DNA of 64,000 bases from Atriophallophorus winterbourni (GCA_013407085.1 JACCGJ010001953.1:1-64000), one strand, 5' to 3'. Positions 22,749 through 36,696 are shown, counted from the stretch's first letter. Notes: generated by a model not told the origin, from the letters alone. Translations and numbers: made by a program.

Positions 22749-25700
22749 GAATTCATTTATTATTTAGGCCCATGTGACCTTCAAAATTCCTATGAAGATT
22801 ACGATAAATCACTTCAAACAAACATTGTTTTTAGTTTAGCCTTAACCGTCTCAAAAGTATATATTTGGGTAATTTTCTCCGTAGGCCAGTCATGAAACAT
22901 GCTGTGTAGTGCTGGCCACCTTTGCTCATGAAAGAGAATTTATGTAGCCGATTTAACATTGCTCAACGAAACGAATGCTCTTCGTGCAAAACAAGCCCTA
23001 TCAAAAAGTCAATAATTTGATCGACTTTCCAATCGACGAATCAGAGTAGGCCTTATTATACTTTTAAAAAAATAGTTCATTCACCAAACCATTCCCTGCG
23101 AGAGCTTTTCCTTCGAAACAACGCTGTCGGAATCGAACGAACAAGTTCACTTTTAACTAACTCGTAGATGGAACTCCTAAAACCTGTTTGCTTTCTTAAC
23201 CGTATGTTTTGGCTAAACTCGATTACTACTTCCACACAAATTGCTGTTAAATTTTCTTCACTGTAATTTGTGCCTATACCAGAACCATTCTCACCGTTCA
23301 GGAGAATATAAGTGATCACATTTTAAACTTACAATAAACCACATAAAACCGGTCGTAATGAGCGTAATTGAAATGCATACAAATATTGATTCTTCGACTA
23401 ATTAAAGTTCAATAAACGGTTACATATGCAGGATTTCTACATTCTACCTTGCTGGTTGTAAACACAGTGCAGTGATGTTTGCTAATGAAAGTTTTTTGCT
23501 TGAATAGACATAGTTATAGCACTTCCAAGCACAAGGACACTCTCAATCGCATTGAGTACTTTTTCTGACCAGAATATTGTTGTTCAGTTCAGGTTTATTT
23601 ACGCTGAATGAACAGGTTCACCGTGCGACTCGTCACCCGCTGAGCAAAAACGAGGTCAAAGCCTTAGACGTTGGATCTGCTATTCTCTGTTCACCTTAGG
23701 AGGTAATGGTTGAGCGGTTAATATTATTTTGAAAATCACGATTATTATAGTAGTGTTGAACTGAGGCTACCTTGAATTAACTATTAGATTTAGGCCCATC
23801 CAATCTTTGGCATCGGTGCACCAATCACCTAATCTTCAACTATTCGTTTAGGGTTTAACCATCACAGTCGTTTTGTTGACCTTACATTTTAGATAGCCAC
23901 TCATCGGTCGACATAATGATTTCCAAAATTAGGAAATGTTTTCATATTACACAGTGTTTTTTATTACTACAATCTGGTAAAATATATGAGGTCAGATAAT
24001 GAAAAGTATGTAATTATTTAAAAGAGTGAAAGGTGGCAGGGTGTAATTTCTTAAAGTTCCCAAGTTCAATTGAACCATGTGCTACCGAGATTTCGCGACA
24101 AATACATTCGCTAAACCACTCGAGAATAATGTGATGAACATTTTGCGCTGCAAATCGTGAAGTCTAATTTGAGATTTGTTAATCCTATTTGTTGCCCGAC
24201 ACCCTTTTTTCATGGCATCTGGATTGAAAGTACTTCATTTTAGAACTAGCAATACTTTTTGTAGTAATGTAGGGACAAAACCGCATCCAACCTCCCTTTT
24301 TAGCTGATAGTATATGGTAAAACAGTGTTCAGATTTCCTAAAGGGAAATTGAAAAGTACACTGTTCAAAAATGTTTAATTAGGGGTGACAATATTTTTAC
24401 CTAACATTTTTTTGCTATAATAAAGTTTTCTTCATGTAAGAATGCCTTTCCAACCTAAATATATACTCTTTGAACTAAAGAATAAAATCACAAGTGCAAT
24501 GATTAATATCAAGTAATTTTGCACATGAAGATATTATTCGAAGCCTATAGATTTTCAATATGTAGCATGTAGTGTACATTGAGCAGGCACTAGAAAACTG
24601 AAGATGATGAAATCATCTGAATAGACTCATGCGAAGCAAACCGTAACGCATTTGTTTCTTGCTCCGACAATTGTTGTCCAGAAGAACACATTGTGCCCTA
24701 CTGGTGGTGTTTGATACTTGTGCTTAGATTCAATGAACGGTCACTACTGGCTTAATTTTTTCTGGTTATAATGCGGATTTTTGGTCTTAGTCTTTGTTGT
24801 GATTTACTACTACGATTTGTTGTCGTGTATCCCTGTGGTAATTTGACTTTCACGCAGTCTCGCATTCAGTTTTCCTTCATCTCGGTAATTTATTTCACTT
24901 ACTGTAGATAAAATCACTTGTTCAATTTTTACTTTTATTTGAAAATTTTGTAATGTACCACAAAATTATGAGTGTCATTTCCGGTGTATAAATGGAATTA
25001 ATGTTGCTCCAGGATCATTAGATTTCAGATTTTATCGCCATTACTTGCTAAATAAGTAATGATCGAATTATAGATTGGAATGAAGCGCAAACAAATTTAT
25101 CGAAGAAATCAATATTTCTTGTTCATTCCGCCAAAACAGAACGCATTGAATTAAAAAACGACGGACAGAAGCGATGGGCTTTTTAAGTTCAATTTGATTT
25201 ATTTGTTTTCAATATTTGAAAACCAGTCACCTTACAGTTTCTGATTTAATTAAATTGAGAATGAAATTAATTTACTCAATTAAGCCAGACAACCATTAGC
25301 AAAATTCAAAGAGGATCGATCGATCTATCAATTAATTATTTACATTGACATTCCATCCATTTTCGCTTGCCATGTAATAGAAGCTAGTAAGTAATCTCCA
25401 AACAGCAATAAGCGAACGACGTTGACTTTCAAAAAGGTAGGTTTTCGATTAGATTTTACCAGTGTTTGTGCCTCTGTGTGTCAAAGAAAGCGACTAGGTA
25501 ACATACCCGAATTTATGCTCATAATGGTGCCAATATTCCCTTTGGGACTTGCGGTCTAGAAACCCGTAATATGTCTGATTGTTTCATGAAAAATATCTTG
25601 AGTTACTGAAGCGGACACAACAATATTCTACTTTTAAAATTGTCAGCACTTGTAGAGTATAGTCTAATAAATATTGCTGGTAGTTTAACGGGCATTGTTT

Positions 25701-25783
25701 TTATATAAGGTATTTCTGTGCCGTTTGGCAAGTAATCGTGAAAATTGAGTTGTTGTGACAAAGCAACGGATAAGTTTGAGATC
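22749..25783. other. Non-coding stretch, no gene seen
   Basis: AT-rich sequence. No coding or repeat signal was recognised on either strand. Confidence 0.4.
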
Positions 25784-26085
25784 GTTGTTGTTGGTCTCCT
25801 GTGGTCGATTGCGACCATGGATGTACATAACAATCGCATGATTTTTTCATGTTCCACAGCTTTTCGATTGAATAAACATTCCTATTTGGGAGGAACAATC
25901 TCTCCCGCAGCGCTCGCAAAGATAGACCGAACTCGGTCGATCGGCGTCAGTTGTACGCCGGAGGTGTGATCTGCGTTCAGCATCCAAGAGCTGTCTCTGC
26001 TCCTCCCCAACTTGCAGACGACGTTTTACACAATGCCTCCAATATGAGTGGTCAAAAGCAAGTTCTTCCCAACTCGCAGTAAAGC
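25784..26085 (-). mobile_element. C2HC-finger LINE, 3' end fragment
   Basis: On the minus strand it encodes WEELAFDHSYWRHCVKRRLQ, a basic linker, and CERCGRDCSSQIGMFI followed by SKSC. This is the C-terminal zinc finger of the element at 49404, with the histidine of the C2HC set replaced (FIQ where the family has YSH or FSH). The frame breaks just after. The tail ends in CAACAAC (25784-25792 on the plus strand as GTT repeats). It is truncated at about 26085, just upstream of the EELA motif. Confidence 0.8.
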
Positions 26086-27387
26086 ATTTAGTACGCACGC
26101 TCTGTATACCATTATTTTTGTCTTTATAGTCAACTTGCGTTTACTCCAAACGCGAGAGTTCAATCAGGACAAAATAAAAGCTGCTCTACCAATCCGCTTA
26201 TAATTAGCCGCGAAGGGTACTTTTATGCTCAGTGTGCTGCGACAATATTGCCAACGATGTTTCATTTGCAAATGCTTGATACGAGAATCATTACAAAGGA
26301 TTATTCAAAGGAAACTATCAATCCTATTATTAATCATGTGAAAATCGAAACTCATTTTCCCAATGCATGAAAATATTCGACAACTCCAGTCCGAGTACTC
26401 AGATTATCCGAAATTCCACAATAAGAAATATACTCTTGTGTTAACAAGCGCACTATTATGTTTCCTATATGTTTGCGGCAATTAAAACCGGCTTACGTGG
26501 CGAAAGATTAAAGTCCAAAATTTCTTCCGTTTCTACATCAAACCTCCACACACACACAACTAACTCGTTTCATTGTTTAAACTTAATGGTGCGGCGATGT
26601 GTGACAATTAATCGTATGATAAACTGAACCACATCGGTCGCCCGAATTCGGACGGCATAATTGCGCAAAAACGAATGCAAGAACACTGTAATTATGGCGG
26701 GCTGTCTAAATATTTATTCGATAAACAGCACACGCCGGTTTGTTACGCTCGAAACCGCTGTTTATGAATGATGCTGATGTTAACCCGCGTAGATCCAGAT
26801 GTAGATTTTTGTGTCCAGTGAGGATTTAATTAGTCAGTAATTAAACCGAAGATTAACGTTCACTACCATATGAGGATAATTATGTGATGGCAATAATTGT
26901 TGTAATTTAAATTTCCAAACACGTGCCTGAAATATCTATCTAGTTTCACATCATGTACAAAAAAATTTGTGGCAAACATCTACTCAACCATAATACGACT
27001 TGAATCCTTGAATCCATATTATTTTTTTTCAAATTCAGCTAGTTTGTACAAATCAGTCAATGCACATTCGGTCGCAGGTAATTCTCGTCTACTGTCGATA
27101 ATTAGTTTACTCTTTTGCATGTTCGTGGTATCGCGATTGGCATATTTTGCTAAACTTGCTTTCGTTTTAACTCCAACTTTTTAACAATGTGTCATCGTGA
27201 CAGCTAGATGATGATTTTAGATGGTGTTCTCAATAAAATTAATACACTGAGCTAAAAAGTTATCCTTTGTTGCTAAACACCCATGGGAGAATTAATTTTT
27301 AAATAGCATGCTTTGATTTTCGCATTCAAAGATAAGACAGAATTACGACGAACATAGCTGTGTTAAGATTTAAGTTACAAAGAACCG
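26086..27387. other. Non-coding stretch, no gene seen
   Basis: AT-rich, with a short CA run near 26550. No motif recognised. Confidence 0.4.
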
Positions 27388-27490
27388 CGCAAAAGGCTAA
27401 CTGAACCTGATCTTATTGTCTCCGCCTGATGATAGCAAGCATCCAGATACCGGTTGTGTTGTGTAAGTGAAGGGGAAGTGAGTACCACAA
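27388..27490 (+). repeat. Hammerhead-repeat family copy 7
   Basis: It holds the block from GCTAACTGAACCTGATCTT to GTGTAAGTGAAGGGGAAGTG. CTGATGA is intact at 27426-27432, but GAAA reads GATA and stem I is weakened (CCGC against GTGT), so this core is degenerate. Confidence 0.75.
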
Positions 27491-29329
27491 GATATTAACC
27501 GCCCAAAAGTCTTTTGATAAATCGGCCAAACGAAATCTCACGAATTAAACATCAATAATTTGTTTCGGTGGAATTCGCTTAATGGATATTAATGAATAAA
27601 TTTATTTATAATCAATTCAAATGGTACGTGTTGATAATATATGTCCATGGATTCTAATTAAATTAAATTCATATACCATTGATATTTTTCAAGGACATCC
27701 GTAGTAAGTACAACATGAAAATTGCTTACATTTTCACCAATTACTTATCTAATATAAGCGAAAACCCTTTCCACTATTCCTTCATAATTCATTATATAAA
27801 GTTCGACTTTTATTGTGTTTCCTGACTACTGGTAATGTTAGTATCGAATGAAGTTGAGTGCAGTGATTCGAAAAATCACGGAGAATTCATTAATCAAAGT
27901 TAGTTGACAGCGCTGTTTTGATAGTTGGCGCCAAGAAAATTTCAGCGCCTAGGCCCATTGTACACATTAGGATAAAAATTTGTAGAAACTGTTAGACTGA
28001 CACTTCCGGGATGAATATCGAACATACACATACACAAGAATTATTTGAGTAATATTGGTTATCGATTTGCAAACATTAATAAAATTTCTAAAAGAATGGG
28101 GACTTATGTTGTAACTGATCATATTGGATAGAATGCAGCAAAATTTTTCTGAGTATAATGCTTGAATTGTATCGTGAAATTCACATTGATTTGTTTGTGA
28201 CTGAAACGTTTGAATCGCTAGAAGTAATATCGTACATTTTGACTAAGCGTTGCATAATTCTTTTATTGAATGTGGTAATAAAGTTTTGGTTTTATGCATC
28301 CACTATTTCAAATATAGACAATCCAAGTATAACCTTGTTTGGACAATCCAGCCTTTAAAAAGGTTTCGGGATCTCTGCCCATATCACCATAGTTATCATG
28401 TATTACGACAGGATAAAACCATGCTTTAAAACGTCTTTTGTTCTCTTATATATCATGAGCATATATTAGACCGGAAACTTGTATATTTACATAATTTATG
28501 CTACACTGATGTAGAGAGGATTAAATCCGGCTACTAAGGCGTGCTGTGTGTGGGCTTGTAGTTTCGGTGTTGCGGAAATGCATCAATTCATTATTCTAGA
28601 CATATAAGTTGATAATCACCGTAGCAACATGGCAATGTAGCATTTCCTGTTTGCCTGAAGATACTGGGAGGCTTTGATCATACTATTTTTAAAAAAAATT
28701 CCGGAGAGGTTGCCGAATTCTCACATACGCGAATTATTTTAGGGATGTGCTTTGGTTAATGAACCAGTCTGGGGTCGAAAGGCGATTAATCCATGACAAC
28801 TAAGGACCGCTGTATTCGATTTCGTGAAAATTTAACAAAAACCGTTGGACAATAAATGTGTATAATATGATATTTAGCTTTGCACAATCGTGGTTATCTT
28901 ATAAGAAGTTTGTAGAAGCTTAAATTTTGAGGATCAATCGCATAACGTTACTCAATACCAGCAAGTTAGCAGTCATAATTTGATGGCTGTTACAAATGAG
29001 TGTTAAGTGGATTAAAATTTATAGTAGTTCCCTAAAGTGAGACAAATTCAAAGGTATATCACACGTAGTGTCTCAAACTCCAATGTTGCTCAAAAGCTGT
29101 AATACGCAACTGTATGAATGTAATGAATTGAATTGTATTGAATTGAGTGAATTAACCAACCAATGAATTGAATTGAGAATACCACACGATCGAATCACAC
29201 TGTATGTATTAATTAATGTAACTGTAACAACAAGAATTTGAATTACAGAATTATTGATCATTATTGATTGTTATTCAAATAATGAACATCTATCTAGCAT
29301 GTTTATTAATGTGCACTATGATGGTGTGG
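27491..29329. other. Non-coding stretch; TTGAA-rich patch at 29117-29175
   Basis: Imperfect TTGAATTG repeats at 29120-29175 resemble the TTGAA tail of the CR1-like copy at 58861-58880, but no LINE 3' region was recognised before them. No gene was seen. Confidence 0.4.
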
Positions 29330-29715
29330 TACCAAATACTGGAAACTTGGACAATTAACACCCGTTTACAAAGGAGGTCGCAGTTCTGAGGTCAAAAATT
29401 ACAGGCCGGTGACATTGCTGTTTTCGGTATCAAACGTTTTTGAGCTATTAATGTATGCAGATTTAGTACAACATCTAGAAAGTAACTGACTTTCGTTAGT
29501 TCCTAGGCCCTGATTTCGCGAAAATCGTTCTTGTCTTACAAATTTGCGGATAAGCTTATAGGATTGAAAGAGAATTGTAGATACAGGTGGCTGTATTCAT
29601 GAATGCTACCTTGACATTTCTAAAACATTTCTAAAGTAGATCATAATTTACTCTTGAACAAGCTGAAGAAACACGGTATTTTTGCATAATTATATGAATG
29701 ATTTAGCGAGTACCT

Positions 29716-29757
<42 letters not shown>

Positions 29758-30936
29758 GTGATTATTTTAAAGTTACTTGTTTTTTTCATCCATAAATCTC
29801 GAACTGGTCTGTTAAACAGTTTTAGATAACTTCAATGCTATATATATATATGGCGTTTACAACTTATTCGGGAATCTGTGGTGCAAAACACTGAAGACTG
29901 AAAACATGTTTCACAGATTTAGGGATTTAATGTAGCTCAAATAATCATTATTTCCGATTATTGAAGAGGCCAGAAATTTTTTAGCATTTGCTCTGGATTT
30001 TACACACACCGGTACTTTCGGTCATTCTTTGTTAAGCTTCGACTACCAATCGGGATAGTGAAATGTACCGACAGCAAACAGCTATTAGATTGATACCGCG
30101 GGTCGCAAACCGGAGCAAGTAAACTGTCCAAATGTGTGTATCGAAATTCGGAACAATGGCACATTTTTGAAATTGGATTCTCACGCTTGGCTAATCAAGG
30201 ATATCCGTAAATCGTTTTAATTCGAGAAATTTTCGGGTCGATGCTCTCTCGCTTATCTGCACCGGTGCACATATCTGTCTTTGTTTATATTTCGAGGTCA
30301 TTGTGTCTACGATTTTATGACCGAGGGGCGGATTGAATTTCAATCACACGTGACCTCAAATGTTTGAATCTGCCGCGCGATTTGTGCGCGCGTTTGTCTG
30401 GACCTAGCACAATGGCACTGCGTCATCCCGACATGTGTCGCATGTCACCATCTTCATCGAACTGACTAATTTTCCAAATTAAAAAAAAGTTTTAACTGGT
30501 CGTTATCATCATTCTAGTGGGGAAAATTTTTGCAATAAATTTCTGCCGACCGGATTGCGACGTATGTGAGTTTGCCAAAAGGAGGATCGGTGTGATATTA
30601 TTCTTACCTATAGAATTGTGTCTACCGAAGAAAATCCACTAAGACATTTGTTTCAAGAGTCTGGTGAGAATGTGACACGCGGTCATACCTTATCCCTTTA
30701 CATCCCAAGTTCCTGGCGCCAATTTTGCCGTAAGTTCTATATTTTCATGGAATCCCATACCTCAACATGTGGCTATGCATAAAGCAAAATTTGTATTGCA
30801 TATACAAATGAACATTATTCATGAGCCATATATTTGATAGGCTTTACTCGTTATATGTTATTATTTTTCACATTTTCATTCATACCGTACTCTTGTAATA
30901 AATTTTATACCGTAAATACTTGGATCCTTGGAGCTT
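29330..30936 (+). mobile_element. CR1-like LINE copy, RT to 3' end, interrupted
   Basis: In order: WKLGQLTPVYKGG and NYRPVTLL (fingers, 29340-29425), CYLDISKTF then VDHNLLLNKLKKHG with frameshifts (palm motif A, 29600-29680), YMNDLA (29690-29708), an AT microsatellite, QQTAIRLIPRVANRS (thumb, about 30070-30115), then after a break ILTYRI and ENPLRHLFQESGENVTRGH (30595-30690) and SSWRQFCRKFY. The 3' UTR ends in CCGTAAATACTTGGATCCTTGG (about 30911-30932), like the copies at 41384 and 57942. It has multiple stops, lacks the FADD region, and is non-functional. Confidence 0.75.
29720..29753 (+). repeat. (AT)n microsatellite
   Basis: A 34-bp uninterrupted AT run lies inside the CR1-like copy, where the RT motif C region should be. 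A shorter one lies at 29840-29850. Confidence 0.95.
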
Positions 30937-31624
30937 TAAATATGAGCGATTGCTGAAACGAACTAGAAAATATCAATTCAGCTTTACGCATGTCTTATAT
31001 TTAGTGACTGAATATTGACGACAAAAAAAAATGTTTTACCGGCGAAAATGTTACAATTCACAATACACACAAAATGTTTCACTTTTCCGATATTAACTCA
31101 CAGGAACAAATGCTAAAAATTTGGCTGGCATATGTAAATAATAGTCGAAGCGCTCTGGTGTAAGTTTGTTTGCATTTGTGCGGAAAGATATCCCTCGTGG
31201 TCAAAAGGTTTTGCCGTTTGCTGGCCAATTCATTAGAGCAGCGCATTTCACCGAACAGATGGATCGTACTGCCCGTGTTGACACACGATGAGTCACATAA
31301 AACCAGAATAAACAAAAGGGAATTATTTTGATTGGAACAAAAACAAACTGCATTTCCAGTTGAACACTCAAACTAATTCCTGTTTCCTACTGCTTCAATC
31401 AGCATAGTGGACGTTTATTTTAATATAAAATTGCCTCAGCTGTATGATTCGTGGTTGAGACCAAAAATATTCACTGAAAAAATGTAATATAATCAAGGAG
31501 CATCTTTTTGAAGATAAAGCCTGCACCATCGATATATGCCTCTCCGTAGGGTCAATAATCTCAATAATGATCAACAATGCGGTACACAATTTATCTTATC
31601 ATAATTTACATATCACTACAATGT
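30937..31624. other. Non-coding stretch, nothing recognised
   Basis: AT-rich sequence without motifs. Confidence 0.4.
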
Positions 31625-31803
31625 TGGCCTCCTTCAATTGATGTCCACCATGGATGTGCATCACAATCGCATGATTTTTTCATGCTTCACATCTTTTCGA
31701 ATGAATAAACATTTCGATTTGGGAGGAACAATCTCTCTCCCAGCGCTCACAGCTATAGACAGTATTCTGTCGATCGGCGTCAGTTGCACGCCGGCGGCGT
31801 GCG
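31625..31803 (-). mobile_element. C2HC-finger LINE, 3' end fragment
   Basis: The minus strand matches the last 180 bp of the element: the finger region (plus-strand GGGAGGAACAATCTCT at 31719-31734 is shared with the copy at 25.9 kb), the CATCCATGG block, and GGAGGCC at the 3' end. It shares a GAATAAACATT variant with the 25.8-kb copy, so the two are of one subfamily. The frame is lost. Confidence 0.75.
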
Positions 31804-32284
31804 GTGAATAATCACCGCATAATACAACACTACACTGAGAAATAATCAACCTAGTAGTTTTGCTTGAAGAATCCGATTAGGTTAATGAAAGTTGCAAACT
31901 GAAAAAATTAAAAGTTTCATACTTCGAAGGTTTGAAAACTTGTGCATGCGGATACCGACACACGTACAAACATTAGATGGTTTTGTAGATGATGAAATGA
32001 CATGATGCCACCAATTGGGATCGCTACTTCCGAGTCCCCTGTTATGATTTGAATCAGAGATCAAGCCTAGTGTTAAAAAATATGATTGCAATCAGCTTGC
32101 TCGAATACTGTATTTCACTAATCAACAAACAAACAACATTTATGATGAAAATTATTGGCCCACTATTTGTATTTATTTTTCTCACGATCTGATCATTCAT
32201 AATTCTCGAAGTCATCCGTGTATATGACAGTGCTGGAAAATAAAGTACATAATACATAGTACATACATACATAGTACATAATAC

Positions 32285-32323
<39 letters not shown>

Positions 32324-33818
32324 ATCGAATGTTTGTTTGATTGTATACAAAGTCGCATTATTATTTCATTTTTCCGGCCGCTAAGCTCGGCATTTGGGAA
32401 TAATTCGATGGATTATGATTAGAAATTTGAATTCACACACCGTAATAATGACTGATTCTGAACCAAATTCAGTGTTTAAAATAGATAAAGCAGTCTTCAG
32501 AACCGAGAGCAATAACAACACCTCGCGAATGCTTATGACTCTTATATTATTGGTTATTTGTTAATAAATAGTTAAAGTTAACTTGAGCCAACTGTTAGCA
32601 CAAGTCAAGGTTTAAGCTTCTATATTTATCAAAAAGCAATTATCTATTTACTACAATGATTTTCAAAATTTACATTTGGATAGTTTTGGAATTCACCTAG
32701 ATCTGCTTAAATATAATATCGTGGTACAAATGTAGGTAAAAACGGTGTTATGGGCAAAAGGTCAACAAATGCATGTGAAAATTTATTTAATCATTAAGAT
32801 TTAATTTCGTGTGCAAGTAATAAACTAGCCCGAATCCATCTGTGCACAAGGGTATAGGACAATTCTTGTGATGGATCGAATGCATGCGAGTATGTTCTCA
32901 TTGAAGAAAATATCTACAAGTAGCACGAAGTCCTTTCGTGTTTATGCTGATCGCTGACACGAGAATTCTCAGCGACTTTTTTTATTTTTCCTAGCGATCA
33001 GACGAGTAATCTAGCTGATCGATATTAATTAGGAATTGAGTAAATAACTAGGTCAAAATATACCGCAGAGGCATTGATTGTTTTCTTGAGAGTGTCATCG
33101 ATACATCTACTGTAACTGTTCCTTTCCCATATCTGTCTAAGACTGGGCAACCTGACAGTCTTTGACTGCGCGGCACTTTGCTTTGATCAGGGTTGTGATT
33201 TCATACATGCATACTGTCTAAACATTATCTGATTAATCTGGTATACAAAATTTAATGATTGTGCATTTGAAAAAATAGCTCCTCTTAGCGAATTCGGCAA
33301 CTCAACGAATTTCGGAATTTTCGTAAACAAGACGAGGACGCGTCTAATACGATGTGTAGCTTGTGTCACATCAAGCATAGCTATTTATTGTCGGACTCGA
33401 CTCAGAATTTTGATACAGAACGATCTGGATTTATTGATATTGATTTAAACTATTTCAATATGATTCCTTTTTCAGCACAGGCGAATACGGGATATCTTGC
33501 TCGAAAACCGGGTAATACTTAGAATAGTATTGATCGATGTCAATGCAAAGAAATTTGAGCGCAATCGGTTAGTGCACTTTTTGGGTAACGTTTCTTTCTT
33601 TGCATTGTGAATACACGATCGGTCCCAAACATATTCCAATCGATTGTTGATCGATGTCATTGCTTGGATCTATTATTTTACCGTCAAAAATTTGGATGAA
33701 AATAAACAAGGTAGTAATTGATTCAACGGTAATGCGTGTGCGTTAATTTTCAAAAGTAAGAGATTAAAGGCAGTTTATGGTTATGTTTCTCCCGTGATGC
33801 TCGCTATTTTTCTTGACA
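31804..33818. other. Non-coding stretch, with a (TA)n microsatellite
   Basis: A TA run of about 33 bp lies at 32287-32319, preceded by TACATA repeats at 32245-32285. No gene was recognised. Confidence 0.5.
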
Positions 33819-33896
33819 ATTGGTCACGCGTTTATTACGCGCATGACCCAGAACAAAACATACGCTTATCTTTTATAGGCAAATCTCGTTACCAGA
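33819..33896 (+). repeat. Dispersed repeat shared with 52722-52795
   Basis: TTGGTCA, ACGCGTTTATTAC, GCTTATC and TTTATAGGCAAATC occur in the same order and spacing in both places. The family is unknown. Confidence 0.6.
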
Positions 33897-33899
33897 ACA

Positions 33900-34442
33900 A
33901 CATCGATCAAAGCCTGGGCCCTATGAGTGAGTAAGAATATTGAACTACTTGACAGCATTTATCATTATGCGACTGAGTTGTTTTCACGTTACAAATATTC
34001 GCCTTTCCAAGATCGAATGTCAAAACCTAAACTACACGATTTCACACAGAGACAACTATGGAATAACCTTATGCTGGCATTAAAAATGTTTTGCACACCA
34101 AAGCTCACACCCTCACACATTTACAAAATCCTAAAGACGTTACTCGAACACGCAAACATCCAAAGGCTTGAAGCGTTACACATTCTCGACTAAATATTCG
34201 TCGTAATTTTTTATCCGTCAGAATTTGTTTCACCTGGAGTATCTGCCCGAAGAAATAACACGCTCGGAATCAGTCAAGGTTTTCGCTTCAAAGCTCGGTG
34301 AATAAATGACAAACCACGTGGTATGTGACTGTCTCTATTAATTCTAGGAAGATTTTCTATTTTTACTCTATGTACTTCGTCACGCAGCAGTATTTCAAGT
34401 TTATTGCTTTTCTACCTTAAAATACCTGAGTTCTGAGTCCTG
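33900..34442 (+). mobile_element. CR1-like LINE, thumb and C-terminal fragment with tail
   Basis: The frame from 33927 reads IELLDSIYHYATELFSRYK, then LHDFTQRQLWNNLMLALKM, matching the copy at 57410-57550. After a stop it continues HSRLNIRRNFLSVRICFTW (about 34180-34240). The 3' end reads TTGCTTTTCTACCTTAAAAT followed by a CTGAGTT-type run (34426-34442), differing in tail unit from the other CR1-like copies. It is 5'-truncated and frameshifted. Confidence 0.7.
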
Positions 34443-35696
34443 TTTTGAAGATGCTGTCACTCGACCTGTTCTCAAGAGACCCCCAACAACGCGAATAATC
34501 ACGGTTTCGCAATTGCTATTGAGGGTTTTTTCGGCCCCTACTACTCTTCTGTTTTACGGAAGGGTAGTGTCGCGCATATTCACCATGAGCCCATGCTAGT
34601 CACTCTCAACGCCAGTGCACTTCAAACTATATGCAAAATGTTGCTGGTGTTAAGTGGAGATGGTTATTTTACGTTGTCTAACACGTTTCCAATTGCAGAT
34701 AACAATATATATAGTATATATGGCCCTTTTATTTTAAAGGAATGCTGGGTGGAGCATTATGTACATTACTAGCCATTTTACTTTGTTACTCTATGCCCAC
34801 ATGCTGTAGTTAATTCAACAGCCTTCGTGTGTAGGTTTTCATTATAAGGCTTCATGCTGTATTACACGAAACGTTGATCCGCGTATTCCTCTTCCATCGA
34901 CTTGTTCGTTATATTTCCCGTGATTTCGAGTCAAGCTTTAAAATCTTCAATTATTTGTGCACATCTTGTACATATTCATATAGTTGCGCGAAATTGTCTA
35001 CCCAAACTGAAGTGTATTGAAATAATTTTTATTTGCATTTCCTAAAGCGAATTATTAGCTTATTCCTGAAACACTATTCATGAAGTGAATCCAAATCACT
35101 ATTCATTTACTGCCATCCCGCAGTGGATTTTATTTGCTTCAAATATTACCATAGTTTGCAAAAATAACCACCTTAAATATGGGGATTTGGGATAGGTGAA
35201 TGATCAACACCAGAAAGAGAAGCGGTGTAACAGCACCCTTGGAGAGATCGTAACAAAGCCTTACTAGTTTGTCAATGTTCTGAATTCCAGTGTCACTCTG
35301 AAGCATCGCAAAGGCAACTTCTAATTGAGTCAAGGTATCAACAAAGTTATGAAGCCTTCGAGTCCAAATAGGAGCAGCAGGTGAGCTTAACAATTGAATA
35401 AAACTAATCAAGAAATCATGTTCAAGTTCTTTATTCCCACAAAAGTTAAAGTGTCAATCAATAAAATCAGTGAAACTAAGACATCCAATAATTTGTAAAA
35501 CGTATCCCGTCCGATGTTTTATGCAAACTACGTCTACAAGATGATGTGAAAACAATATTGGATTACTAAGTTCAATGTTAACATAAATGGTATGAAATAT
35601 TACATTACACTTTGTTCGTTAGTCTGTGTTTTGTGATGTATTTTATGCACTATAGTCACTGTACATCATACCATTTGATATAATTATATATATATA
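34443..35696. other. Non-coding stretch up to the gap
   Basis: No gene was recognised. It ends in a TA-rich run (35680-35696) at the gap edge. Confidence 0.4.
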
Positions 35697-36696
35697 NNNN
35701 NNNNNNNNNNNNNNNNNNNNNNNNNNNNNNNNNNNNNNNNNNNNNNNNNNNNNNNNNNNNNNNNNNNNNNNNNNNNNNNNNNNNNNNNNNNNNNNNNNNN
35801 NNNNNNNNNNNNNNNNNNNNNNNNNNNNNNNNNNNNNNNNNNNNNNNNNNNNNNNNNNNNNNNNNNNNNNNNNNNNNNNNNNNNNNNNNNNNNNNNNNNN
35901 NNNNNNNNNNNNNNNNNNNNNNNNNNNNNNNNNNNNNNNNNNNNNNNNNNNNNNNNNNNNNNNNNNNNNNNNNNNNNNNNNNNNNNNNNNNNNNNNNNNN
36001 NNNNNNNNNNNNNNNNNNNNNNNNNNNNNNNNNNNNNNNNNNNNNNNNNNNNNNNNNNNNNNNNNNNNNNNNNNNNNNNNNNNNNNNNNNNNNNNNNNNN
36101 NNNNNNNNNNNNNNNNNNNNNNNNNNNNNNNNNNNNNNNNNNNNNNNNNNNNNNNNNNNNNNNNNNNNNNNNNNNNNNNNNNNNNNNNNNNNNNNNNNNN
36201 NNNNNNNNNNNNNNNNNNNNNNNNNNNNNNNNNNNNNNNNNNNNNNNNNNNNNNNNNNNNNNNNNNNNNNNNNNNNNNNNNNNNNNNNNNNNNNNNNNNN
36301 NNNNNNNNNNNNNNNNNNNNNNNNNNNNNNNNNNNNNNNNNNNNNNNNNNNNNNNNNNNNNNNNNNNNNNNNNNNNNNNNNNNNNNNNNNNNNNNNNNNN
36401 NNNNNNNNNNNNNNNNNNNNNNNNNNNNNNNNNNNNNNNNNNNNNNNNNNNNNNNNNNNNNNNNNNNNNNNNNNNNNNNNNNNNNNNNNNNNNNNNNNNN
36501 NNNNNNNNNNNNNNNNNNNNNNNNNNNNNNNNNNNNNNNNNNNNNNNNNNNNNNNNNNNNNNNNNNNNNNNNNNNNNNNNNNNNNNNNNNNNNNNNNNNN
36601 NNNNNNNNNNNNNNNNNNNNNNNNNNNNNNNNNNNNNNNNNNNNNNNNNNNNNNNNNNNNNNNNNNNNNNNNNNNNNNNNNNNNNNNNNNNNNNNN
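35697..36696. other. Assembly gap, 1000 N
   Basis: Exactly 1000 undetermined bases. The round number suggests a placeholder rather than a measured length. The left edge is a TA repeat. The open frame spanning it is an artefact. Confidence 0.97.
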
